Assembly: GCA_964471755.1 (NCBI GenBank)
Contig: CAYYJM010000192.1
Coordinates: forward strand, 1-12,394
Length of the DNA: 12,394 nucleotides
Direction of reading: 5' to 3'
Source: CAYYJM01 sp964471755
Lineage (GTDB): Bacteria; Planctomycetota; Planctomycetia; Gemmatales; Gemmataceae
The notes under the pieces were generated by a model. That model was not told the DNA's origin. It made no database searches and worked only from the letters and a program-made list of their open reading frames with translations. A program made the translations under genes and the position numbers. Below, piece by piece: positions 6,675 through 12,394 of this stretch; the stretch's first letter is position 1; each line of letters starts with the position of its first letter.

Positions 6675-8072
6675 ATGAGTACCCGTCAGCCGGCGCAGGA
6701 TCGAACCGGCCATCCGCCAGTCAACCTGGACGATCTGGAAAATTACTTCCACGCGGCCGGCAAACCCCGCGAACGCTGGCGCGTCGGATCGGAGTTCGAG
6801 CGCTTTCTCGTCGATGCTCGCACTGGCCAGCCGCTGGCCTACGAGGGGATCGGCGGTCTGTGGGAGATCCTCTCCCGCCTCGCCGGCCACTTCGGCTGGG
6901 TGCCGTTCATCAACCAGGCCCGTTACATCACCGCACTCCAGCGCGGTGGCAGCACCCTGTCAATGGAGCCGGGCGGACAGCTGGAACTCTCGACGGCCCC
7001 GGCCCAGAACCTCGGCGAGATCGCAGCCGAGTTGGACGGTCACTGGAAAGAACTCGCCGCGGTCTGCGAGCCGGGCAGCGTCGCCGTCCTGGCCGCAGGG
7101 ATTCATCCCACGACCCGAGCGAACGCCATTCCGCTCATGCCGCGAGTGCGCCATCGCGTCATGGCCGAGTACCTGCCGCGACGCTCGCCCACGGCCCTGG
7201 ACATGATGAAGGCGACAGCCAGCACCCAGGCGACCTTCGACTTCGCCGACGAGGCCGACGCTGCGCGGAAGATGACCGTCGCGCTCAAGCTGTCGCCGCT
7301 CGTCAACGCGCTCTGGGGCAACGGCCCCGTCTATGGCCTGCGCGATACCGGCGTCGTCTCGGAGCGCGGGCGAGTCTGGGCGCGGATGGATCCCGACCGC
7401 AGCGGTCTGCTCGTGCCGCTGCTCTCGCAGGGCTTCAGCTTCCGGGCCTGGCGCGACTTCTTGCTCGACATGCCGATGATGCTGACGTTCATCAATGGTC
7501 GCTACAAACCCGCCAACGGCCGGACGTTCCGCGATTTCCTCGAACGCGGCGAGGAGGGCCACTTTCCGACCCTGGAGGACTGGGAAGTCCACATCACGAC
7601 GGCGTTTCCCGAAGCCCGGCTCAAGAAGTTCGTCGAGGTGCGCGGAGCCGACGCCTGTGCCCGGCCGCTGGCCCTGACCGTGCCGGCATTCTGGAAGGGG
7701 CTGCTCTATGACGACGCCGCTCTCGACACGGCCGAGCAGCTCGCGGCCAACATTCCGGTCGCCGATCTGGCCGATCTGCACGAGGCCGCCTACACGCACG
7801 GCCTGGCGGCCGAGTTTCAGGGCCGACGCCTTCTCGACTGGTGCCGTGAACTGGTCGGCCTGGCCGACGCGGGCCTCGGCGACGAACGGCTCTTTCTCGA
7901 TCCGCTACGGCCGATTCTGGAAACAGGCCGTTCGCCGGGCATGGCGTTCCGGGCGTCGGGCCAACCGCTCGACCGTGAGACGATTCTGCGATCGTTCGCC
8001 TTCGAGGCGGAGGTGCCGCAGTCGGTGCCGCAGCGGGCGATCGATGCAGCGGACCTGGACCACGTCTTCTGA
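6675..8072 (+). CDS. gshA: Glutamate-cysteine ligase, plant/alphaproteobacterial GCS2 type
   Basis: 465 residues, about the size of the GCS2-type ligase. ATG at 6675; GGAG at 6664-6667 with 7 nt spacing. Recognisable blocks are VGSEFERF (37-44, with E40/E42 expected to bind metal and substrate), LQRGGSTLSMEPGGQLELST (89-108, the most diagnostic block), KATASTQATFDF (179-190), WARMDPDRSG (235-244), and KKFVEVRGADAC (317-328). Family enzymes join L-glutamate to L-cysteine with ATP in the cytoplasm, the first step of glutathione synthesis; close relatives (EgtA) serve ergothioneine synthesis. No glutathione synthetase (gshB) or egt gene is visible here, so the final thiol product is unknown. It is a single-gene unit, divergent from the dehydrogenase and convergent with the membrane transferase. 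The gene symbol reflects family membership, not proven function. Confidence 0.88.
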   Translation: MSTRQPAQDRTGHPPVNLDDLENYFHAAGKPRERWRVGSEFERFLVDARTGQPLAYEGIGGLWEILSRLAGHFGWVPFINQARYITALQRGGSTLSMEPGGQLELSTAPAQNLGEIAAELDGHWKELAAVCEPGSVAVLAAGIHPTTRANAIPLMPRVRHRVMAEYLPRRSPTALDMMKATASTQATFDFADEADAARKMTVALKLSPLVNALWGNGPVYGLRDTGVVSERGRVWARMDPDRSGLLVPLLSQGFSFRAWRDFLLDMPMMLTFINGRYKPANGRTFRDFLERGEEGHFPTLEDWEVHITTAFPEARLKKFVEVRGADACARPLALTVPAFWKGLLYDDAALDTAEQLAANIPVADLADLHEAAYTHGLAAEFQGRRLLDWCRELVGLADAGLGDERLFLDPLRPILETGRSPGMAFRASGQPLDRETILRSFAFEAEVPQSVPQRAIDAADLDHVF

Positions 8073-8090
8073 GACGAACAGTCCCGGAAG

Positions 8091-8133
8091 CCCCTCGCCC
8101 CTGTACTCAGGGGAGAGGGGTTGGGGTGAGGGG
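8091..8133. repeat. GC-rich palindromic intergenic repeat, copy 1
   Basis: 8091-8120 forms a hairpin: CCCCTC/GAGGGG outer stem, one G/A mismatch, CCCCT/AGGGG inner stem and the loop GTACTC (8103-8108). It is followed by a TTGGGGTGAGGGG tail. It is the reverse-oriented partner of copy 2 (8164-8209), sharing the GTACTC-type loop, the GGGGAGAGGG arm and the TGGGGTGAGGGG tail. It starts 18 nt after the stop of the ligase gene. Without a T-run it is not a classical terminator, but it could slow polymerase or protect the 3' end. Elements of this type are known as REP-like sequences in many high-GC bacteria. Confidence 0.8.
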
Positions 8134-8163
8134 TCTGCGGCTTTCCTGGCTGGAGAGTCCCTT

Positions 8164-8209
8164 CCCCCTCACCCCAGCCCTCTCCCCCGGTACTCCGGGG
8201 GAGAGGGAG
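8164..8209. repeat. GC-rich palindromic intergenic repeat, copy 2 (inverted)
   Basis: Positions 8178-8190 and 8195-8207 are a perfect 13-bp inverted repeat around a TACT loop. The arm is CCCTCTCCCCCGG and its complement. The tail CCCCTCACCCCAG (8165-8177) lies on the outer side. This is copy 1 turned around, so the tails of the two copies can pair over the 30-bp spacer and fold 8091-8209 into a larger cruciform. The stem ends 12 nt beyond the stop of the minus-strand transferase gene, a fitting place for a shared bidirectional 3'-end structure between two convergent genes. Confidence 0.82.
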
Positions 8210-8219
8210 TAGCACCGGC

Positions 8220-9545
8220 TCACGCCGCTCGGGTCAGCGGCTCGTCGTGGACGACCACGGCAGGTGCTGGCTTCGGCCGGGAGATCAAGGCTCCGCAGCA
8301 GCCGGCGAAGAGGAACAGGGCGGTCCAGGTGACACTGCCGTACCACAACGCCAGGTCGTAGATCCCCCGGCCGACGAGATCCTTGTTCGAGATCAGGCCA
8401 CAGAGAATCGCCGCACCGAGCAGGCCGGCCAGGACGGGACGCCGAGCGACGACCACGGCCCGAGCGAGACAGAAGCCCGGCAGCAGCAGCGTGCAGAAGT
8501 GCGGCTTGCTCGAATGCGGACAGAGCAGAAGCATCAGGATCAGGACGAGGCCGAACTCGTACCGGCACAGATCCGTGGACGAATCGGGCGAGCGAGCCCC
8601 AATCCAGGAGCAGGCCACGGCGATCGTTATGAGCAGCAGGCCGATGCCGTGAACGACAGCCTTCAACGCCGACGGGCTGAGGCGATCCTCTCGGACCGTG
8701 ATGCCGAGTTGCCCCGGTTCGGGCCGTTGCTGAATCAGCAGGCGATTCGACAACCCGGCCAGCGAGTGATTGAAGGTGATCGCGGCGGCCCAGGTGCCGG
8801 CGTCGCGCTGCTGGTCGGTCATCGGCACGAGGTACGCCCGGGCCCACTGAACCAGACGCGGTGTCGCGGCCGACTCGGCCGAGGGGTGCGTCCAGTCCGG
8901 CAGGAGATTGACGCTGACCGCGACCAGCGGCACGGCCAGGGCCGCCAGCCAGTGACGCCGCCAGAGCAGATAGCCAGCGAAGAGCAGCGGCGTACACTTG
9001 ATGCCGGCCGCCAGGCCGAAGAGAACGCCCGCTCGCAGCGACCAGCCCTTCAGAAGGATCAGACAGCCGGCAACCACGAGGAACGCGACCAGCAGATCGG
9101 TCTGCTGATTGGTCAGCACGTCGAACGCGAAGTAGATGCCACAGCCCAGACCCAGGGCGAGAATCGTCGCCTCGCGTCGCTCGATCGGATCGGTCCCGTT
9201 CCAGGGCTGGCCGCCAGCGATCCGCCAGGCGAAGGCGATGACACCCATCAGACAGGCGACATTCACCGCCAGCCAGGCGATCCGGGCCGGGATGGCAGGC
9301 AGACCCAGGACGGGCAGGCCGAGGTAGGCGTTCACCGGCGGATAGGCGAAGCCCTCCTGGAACAGATGCTCGCCTTGAACGAGATGGTTCGCGGCCGGCA
9401 AGTACACGTTCTCCCAGTCCGACTGCGTGCGACGGCAGGTGGGATAGAGCAGGATCACGAAGAGAACAAATGCCGCCACGAGGTACGGCCGAGAGCGCAG
9501 CTGGACGAGCAACCCGTGAGCGAACCGACCAGCGATGGCGATCAT
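8220..9545 (-). CDS. GT87/DUF2029 family integral-membrane glycosyltransferase
   Basis: 441 residues from the ATG at 9545, with GAGG 7 nt upstream. An in-frame ATG at 9674 is upstream but adds a polar stretch reaching past the start of the divergent gene, so it is rejected. About ten hydrophobic helices can be picked out, the first at about 20-36, then QSDWENVYLPAANHLVQG (41-58) and EGFAYPPVNAYLGLP. The acidic DWE just after the first helix and the FAYPP motif are typical of DUF2029/GT87 GT-C enzymes such as mycobacterial PimE. These use polyprenyl-phosphate sugars on the outer face of the cytoplasmic membrane; D43 is the expected catalytic acid. The C-terminal tail (about 25 residues) is cytoplasmic-looking and Pro/Ala-rich. 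The acceptor and sugar are unknown. The gene stands alone on this strand, divergent from the OGFr-domain gene. Confidence 0.87.
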   Translation of the reverse strand: MIAIAGRFAHGLLVQLRSRPYLVAAFVLFVILLYPTCRRTQSDWENVYLPAANHLVQGEHLFQEGFAYPPVNAYLGLPVLGLPAIPARIAWLAVNVACLMGVIAFAWRIAGGQPWNGTDPIERREATILALGLGCGIYFAFDVLTNQQTDLLVAFLVVAGCLILLKGWSLRAGVLFGLAAGIKCTPLLFAGYLLWRRHWLAALAVPLVAVSVNLLPDWTHPSAESAATPRLVQWARAYLVPMTDQQRDAGTWAAAITFNHSLAGLSNRLLIQQRPEPGQLGITVREDRLSPSALKAVVHGIGLLLITIAVACSWIGARSPDSSTDLCRYEFGLVLILMLLLCPHSSKPHFCTLLLPGFCLARAVVVARRPVLAGLLGAAILCGLISNKDLVGRGIYDLALWYGSVTWTALFLFAGCCGALISRPKPAPAVVVHDEPLTRAA

Positions 9546-9604
9546 GGCATAACCTCGGCTGAGTTGAGTGGTACGGATTGTATCGGCCGAGTTCGGCTTG
9601 TTTC

Positions 9605-9634
9605 TTGACCCAAAGCCGATTTTGACTTCAGAAT
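9605..9634 (+). promoter_or_regulatory. Possible promoter for the OGFr-domain gene
   Basis: TTGACC (9605-9610, 5 of 6 bases) and CAGAAT (9629-9634, 4 of 6) are 18 bp apart and about 40 bp before the ATG at 9673. They sit in the 127-bp divergent region 9546-9672, which is noticeably more AT-rich than its surroundings, as expected for promoters. Confidence 0.3.
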
Positions 9635-9672
9635 GGAGTGGAGAACCATTCGGGACAATTCGGAGAGCGGCC

Positions 9673-10176
9673 ATGTCCCAGTTGCTCGACTTCTATCGCG
9701 GCGAGGGCCTCGACAGTGAGGGGCGAACACTCGACGAGATCCTCACCTGGTGCGATGACGATCTGGAGACGGTCCACGACTACATCCAGTGGCTCTTTCC
9801 GCTGACGACGCCGAGCAGCTTCAACCCCGATGCGCCGCTGCTGACGGCATCGGACATCGCCGCGTTCCAGGGCGACCCGGAATTGCGTGAGCGGTTGCGC
9901 TGGGCGTTCCATCGCTTCCTGGCTTTCCTCGGCCTGGCCTGGCAGGACGGAAGGGTCGTCGATGCGCCGAACTTCGCCAGTCGGGCCGTCGCGGTCTGGG
10001 CGTACTTCAATCACAACTGGCTGCGCGTCACGCGCGTCCTGGCCAGCCTGCACCTGCTCGGCCTGGCAGAGGAGAGCCGGGCCTTCTTCGCCTGGCTGGA
10101 AGACGCTTACGATCGTGACCGCTTTCCGTTCTCGGAGAATACCTTCCGTCGCTGGACCAACGCCGCGAGGAGTTGA
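9673..10176 (+). CDS. OGFr-like conserved-domain protein
   Basis: 167 residues from the ATG at 9673; GGAG at 9662-9665 with 7 nt spacing. The frame is open further up to 9568, but that would overlap the promoter region. The protein matches the conserved domain named after the opioid growth factor receptor. The hallmarks are LLDFYRGEG (4-12), TLDEILTWCDDDLETVHDYI (19-38), QWLFPL (39-44), and SSFNPDAPLLT (48-58), followed by helices with W-rich motifs (VWAYFNHNW). In animals the domain sits in a receptor; in bacteria it forms a stand-alone soluble helical protein whose role is not known. No signal peptide. Its stop lies 87 bp before the sigma-factor gene on the same strand, so it may belong to the same transcription unit. 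Confidence 0.87.
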   Translation: MSQLLDFYRGEGLDSEGRTLDEILTWCDDDLETVHDYIQWLFPLTTPSSFNPDAPLLTASDIAAFQGDPELRERLRWAFHRFLAFLGLAWQDGRVVDAPNFASRAVAVWAYFNHNWLRVTRVLASLHLLGLAEESRAFFAWLEDAYDRDRFPFSENTFRRWTNAARS

Positions 10177-10195
10177 TTGTCGATTTTCGATCGCG

Positions 10196-10225
10196 TTGTC
10201 ACACCCGGACGACGCCGCGTAGTAC
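10196..10225 (+). promoter_or_regulatory. Possible promoter upstream of the sigma-factor gene
   Basis: TTGTCA (10196-10201, 5 of 6 bases) is followed after 18 bp by TAGTAC (10220-10225, 3 of 6). It lies in the 87-bp gap between the OGFr gene and the sigma-factor ATG at 10264. Read-through from the OGFr gene is also possible. Low confidence; an ECF-type promoter with another consensus could be present unseen. Confidence 0.2.
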
Positions 10226-10263
10226 TCGGTGAAGGGAACCTGCACGCTGCGGAGATCGGTGCC

Positions 10264-11118
10264 ATGACCAGTGAAATGTCCTCGAGTCTGTCCCGGATCG
10301 TCACCGACTGGTCGATGGTCCTGGAAGCCCAGCAGAACACGGACGCCCCGGAGGCCCAGGAAGCCCGGCGACAGTTGCTGGAACGTTACCATCGCGCCGT
10401 CCTGCGCTACCTCCAGCGGAAGTTGCCCCAGTACGAGGCCGAGATGCTGGCCAGTGACTTCGCCCTGGCCGTGCTGGATTGCGAACGAATCCTGTCGAAG
10501 GCCGACCGTCAGCACGGCATGTTCCGGCGTTATCTTCAACGCGTGCTGGGGAACTGGGTCATCGACAAGTTCCGCAAGGACAAACGCCGGCGGAACAAGG
10601 AGATCGCCGTCGAGGTCGAGGTGGGCGTGGAAGATCCGCCCGTCCAGGAGAGCGCCGAGGAAATCGCCCTGAAGACGTCGGTACAGCAACTCCTCGACGT
10701 GTCTCTGGCCGAGCTGCTGAAGGCCCTACGCGGCAGCAGTCTGAAGCAGTGGCGCAGTCAGTTGCTCGATCGAACCCTGAATCTGCTGCGTGACCAGGAA
10801 GCGGCCGGCGGGCCACCCTACCACACGCTGCTCTGCCTGAAGGACGAACAGCCCGAACTCGGCGGCCAGGACCTGGCCGACGCCCTCAGCGCCCGCGTGG
10901 GCCGAACCATCTCCGCCGCCAATGTCCGGCAGATGATCCACCGTTCGCGGGAACGCTACGCCGAACTGCTCATCGAGCAGCTGGCCGGCTCGCTGGAGCA
11001 GGCGACGAAGGAACGGCCGAACGCGGCCAGCCTGGAAGAGAAACTGATCGAGATGGAACTGTTGAACGCCTACGTCCGCGAGGCACTCGCGCAGTACGCG
11101 ACGACTCGGGGCGAATGA
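10264..11118 (+). CDS. ECF-type RNA polymerase sigma factor (planctomycete type)
   Basis: 284 residues. The start is the ATG at 10264 (GGAG at 10251-10254, 9 nt spacing); a TTG-started frame from 10177 is less likely. Region 2 spans about residues 36-112: a helix with YHRAVLRYLQRKL, then DFALAVLDCERILSKAD and GMFRRYLQRVLGNWVIDKFR, the pattern seen in planctomycete ECF factors. Region 4 is at about 203-240, with an HTH containing ISAANVRQMIHRSRERYAELL. The linker between the two (about 112-200) is long and charged. About 45 residues follow region 4 (240-284), an acidic helical tail not needed for DNA binding. No anti-sigma gene is adjacent. Instead a TPR-AAA ATPase gene starts 13 bp after the stop, so control may come through that protein or through the tail. 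Sigma-factor identity is firm; target promoters are unknown. Confidence 0.83.
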   Translation: MTSEMSSSLSRIVTDWSMVLEAQQNTDAPEAQEARRQLLERYHRAVLRYLQRKLPQYEAEMLASDFALAVLDCERILSKADRQHGMFRRYLQRVLGNWVIDKFRKDKRRRNKEIAVEVEVGVEDPPVQESAEEIALKTSVQQLLDVSLAELLKALRGSSLKQWRSQLLDRTLNLLRDQEAAGGPPYHTLLCLKDEQPELGGQDLADALSARVGRTISAANVRQMIHRSRERYAELLIEQLAGSLEQATKERPNAASLEEKLIEMELLNAYVREALAQYATTRGE

Positions 11119-11131
11119 GGGACCACCGACC

Positions 11132-12394
11132 ATGACTCCGGGGAGCGACGATCTGGCCGCGCTGCGCGAGGCCCTGCGCGTCTCGCCGACCAACGGCCCA
11201 CTGCGGCAGTTGCTGGCCGAGAAGCTGCTCGGTCGCGGCCAGGCGGCCGAGGCCGAGACCGAGTATCGCCTGGCCCTGGCCCATGACGCGAACAACGCCG
11301 TGCTGAAGTCCGGCCTGGCCCATGCCTTCTTCGCCCAGGGCAAGCATGGCGAAGCCCTCGTCGTCGTCGAGGATGCCCTCCGCGCCGGCACGCCGCCGGC
11401 GCGGTTGCTCCTGCTACACGCCCGCTTGCTGCTCCAGCAGAAGGATCGCGTCCGGGCCATCGCCCAGTACCGGGCCGCGCTCGCCGCCGATGCCAGCCTG
11501 GCCGACACCGACCTGGCCGACCGCCTTGGTCTGTCGAACGTCCCTGCCGGCACGCCAGCGGAGGCCGTCCCGGTGCCGCGTCAGCCCCAGGCAACGGAGG
11601 TCGATCCCGAGGCGTTCGAGCGGCCGGCACTGACCTTCGCCGACATCGGCGGCATGGACGAGGTCAAGAAGGACATCCGCCTCAAGGTCATTCATCCGTT
11701 GCAGCATCCGGAGCTGTACGCCGCCTACAACAAGAAGGCCGGCGGCGGCATCCTGATGTTCGGCCCGCCCGGATGTGGCAAGACGCACCTGGCCCGCGCC
11801 ACCGCCGGTGAGGCCAAGCTGGCCTTCCTCGCCGTCGGCATCAACGATGTCCTCGACATGTGGGTCGGCCAGAGCGAGAAGAAGCTCAACGCCCTGTTCG
11901 ACCAGGCCCGAGCCCAGGCTCCGTGCATTCTCTTCTTCGACGAGGTGGACGCCCTGGCCGGCAAGCGGACCAACATGATCAACGCGAATCGGCCGCTGGT
12001 CAATCAGTTCCTCTCCGAACTGGACGGCGTGCAGGCTCGCAATGACGGCGTACTGATCCTCGCCGCGACGAACGCGCCGTGGGATCTGGACACGGCCTTT
12101 CATCGGCCGGGGCGATTCGATCGAATCGTCTTCGTGCCGCCGCCGGACGCCCCGGCCCGGTCGGCGATCTTCCGCATTCTGCTCGCGCGCATGCCGGTCG
12201 AGACGCTCGACCACGACCACCTGGCGGCGAAGACGGAACAGTTCTCCGGTGCCGATCTGAAGGCCGTCGTCGATCGAGCTGTCGAGGCCAAGCTGGAGCA
12301 GGCGATTCAGGAGAGCTGGCCGGCCCCGAAACCGCTGACGATGAAGGATCTCCTCGCGGCGATCGCCACGGTCAAGCCGTCCACGCGCGAGTGG
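11132..12394 (+). CDS. TPR-AAA ATPase (classic AAA, Cdc48/VPS4-like), 3' end beyond window
   Basis: 421 residues visible, with no stop before the window ends. ATG at 11132, with GAGG overlapping the previous stop and 11 nt spacing. Residues about 8-125 are helical TPR-like repeats (LRQLLAEKLLGRGQAAEAE, LKSGLAHAFFAQGKHGEAL, LLLLHARLLLQQKDRVRAI). A Pro/Ala linker (about 138-160) leads to a classic AAA module opening LTFADIGGMDEVKKDI. It carries Walker A GPPGCGKT (211-218, K217), the pore loop MWVGQSEKK, Walker B LFFDEVDAL (267-275, D270 E271), sensor 1 AATNAPWDLD, and HRPGRFDR (324-331) with arginine fingers R325 and R328. All key residues for ATP hydrolysis and substrate threading are present. 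Classic AAA proteins unfold or remodel protein complexes; the TPRs would choose the substrate. There is no FtsH-type protease motif in the visible part. It is co-transcribed with the sigma factor 13 bp upstream, so remodelling of a sigma-related complex is a reasonable guess, unproven. Confidence 0.9.
   Translation, partial: MTPGSDDLAALREALRVSPTNGPLRQLLAEKLLGRGQAAEAETEYRLALAHDANNAVLKSGLAHAFFAQGKHGEALVVVEDALRAGTPPARLLLLHARLLLQQKDRVRAIAQYRAALAADASLADTDLADRLGLSNVPAGTPAEAVPVPRQPQATEVDPEAFERPALTFADIGGMDEVKKDIRLKVIHPLQHPELYAAYNKKAGGGILMFGPPGCGKTHLARATAGEAKLAFLAVGINDVLDMWVGQSEKKLNALFDQARAQAPCILFFDEVDALAGKRTNMINANRPLVNQFLSELDGVQARNDGVLILAATNAPWDLDTAFHRPGRFDRIVFVPPPDAPARSAIFRILLARMPVETLDHDHLAAKTEQFSGADLKAVVDRAVEAKLEQAIQESWPAPKPLTMKDLLAAIATVKPSTREW

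Noticed and set aside
6653..7711. A 352-residue plus-strand open frame overlapping the ligase gene
   Set aside because: It is an Arg/Pro-rich out-of-frame shadow; the ligase motifs lie in the other frame.
8091..8209. A CRISPR array or a classical rho-independent terminator
   Set aside because: There are only two copies, inverted rather than direct, with no regular spacers and no T-run after either stem.
8247..9608. A 453-residue plus-strand open frame
   Set aside because: It is antisense to the GT87 membrane protein; the composition is Gln/Arg/Asp-rich with no domain, as expected from the complement of hydrophobic codons.
9546..9674. An N-terminal extension of the GT87 protein from the ATG at 9674
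   Set aside because: It reaches into the divergent promoter region and past the start of the OGFr gene; the ATG at 9545 has GAGG 7 nt upstream and is followed directly by the first membrane helix.
9628..10689. A 353-residue minus-strand open frame
   Set aside because: It covers the OGFr and sigma-factor genes in antisense and shows no recognisable motif; both sense genes have family signatures.
11414..12220. A 268-residue minus-strand open frame
   Set aside because: It is antisense to the AAA domain with its complete Walker A, Walker B and arginine-finger set.

Overview
The window is GC-rich (roughly 60-65%) and tightly packed. It most likely comes from a planctomycete, perhaps of the Gemmata/Isosphaera side. 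The reasons are an ECF sigma factor with the planctomycete-style region 2 (positions 10264-11118), secreted WD40-repeat fragments, a MoxR/DUF58 pair, an opioid-growth-factor-receptor-like (OGFr) domain protein, and GC-rich palindromic intergenic repeats. This assignment is inferred from gene content only; there is no rRNA or marker gene to prove it.

Layout. (A) 1-2361 is an accessory segment. It holds the 3' end of a WD40 protein gene, a 103-bp decayed copy of the 3' end of the pfkB-family gene found 2 kb further on, and three plus-strand genes for exported proteins of unknown function: 453-1064, 1110-1355 (a signal peptide plus a single WD40 blade) and 1410-2354. The segment is bracketed by direct repeats (198-300 and 2362-2464), so it looks like a duplication or insertion junction. 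(B) 2362-6539 is a minus-strand run of four closely spaced genes, read from right to left: an SDR-type L-threonine 3-dehydrogenase-like enzyme, a MoxR AAA+ ATPase, a DUF58 membrane protein (4-bp ATGA overlap with moxR), and a PfkB-family sugar/nucleoside kinase. (C) 6675-8072 is a plus-strand GCS2-type glutamate-cysteine ligase, divergent from the dehydrogenase. It converges on a GT87/DUF2029 membrane glycosyltransferase (8220-9545, minus), and the 147-bp gap between them carries two GC-rich palindromic repeats in inverted orientation. (D) 9673-12394 is a plus-strand run: an OGFr-domain protein, an ECF sigma factor, and 13 bp later a TPR + classic-AAA ATPase that runs off the window.

How the genes may work together. 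MoxR and DUF58 are a known chaperone/partner pair and are translationally coupled here. The sigma factor and the TPR-AAA ATPase almost certainly share a transcript, which suggests a regulatory module. The metabolic genes (threonine dehydrogenase, gamma-glutamylcysteine synthesis, PfkB kinase, lipid-linked mannosyl/arabinosyl-type transferase) show no obvious single pathway.

Most starts were set by a GGAG/GAGG Shine-Dalgarno sequence 6-9 nt upstream. No tRNA, rRNA, CRISPR array, transposase or integrase was seen. The most unusual items are the duplicated pfkB tail bracketing secreted genes, the one-blade WD40 protein, the inverted palindromic repeat pair, and the sigma/TPR-AAA module beside an OGFr-domain gene.
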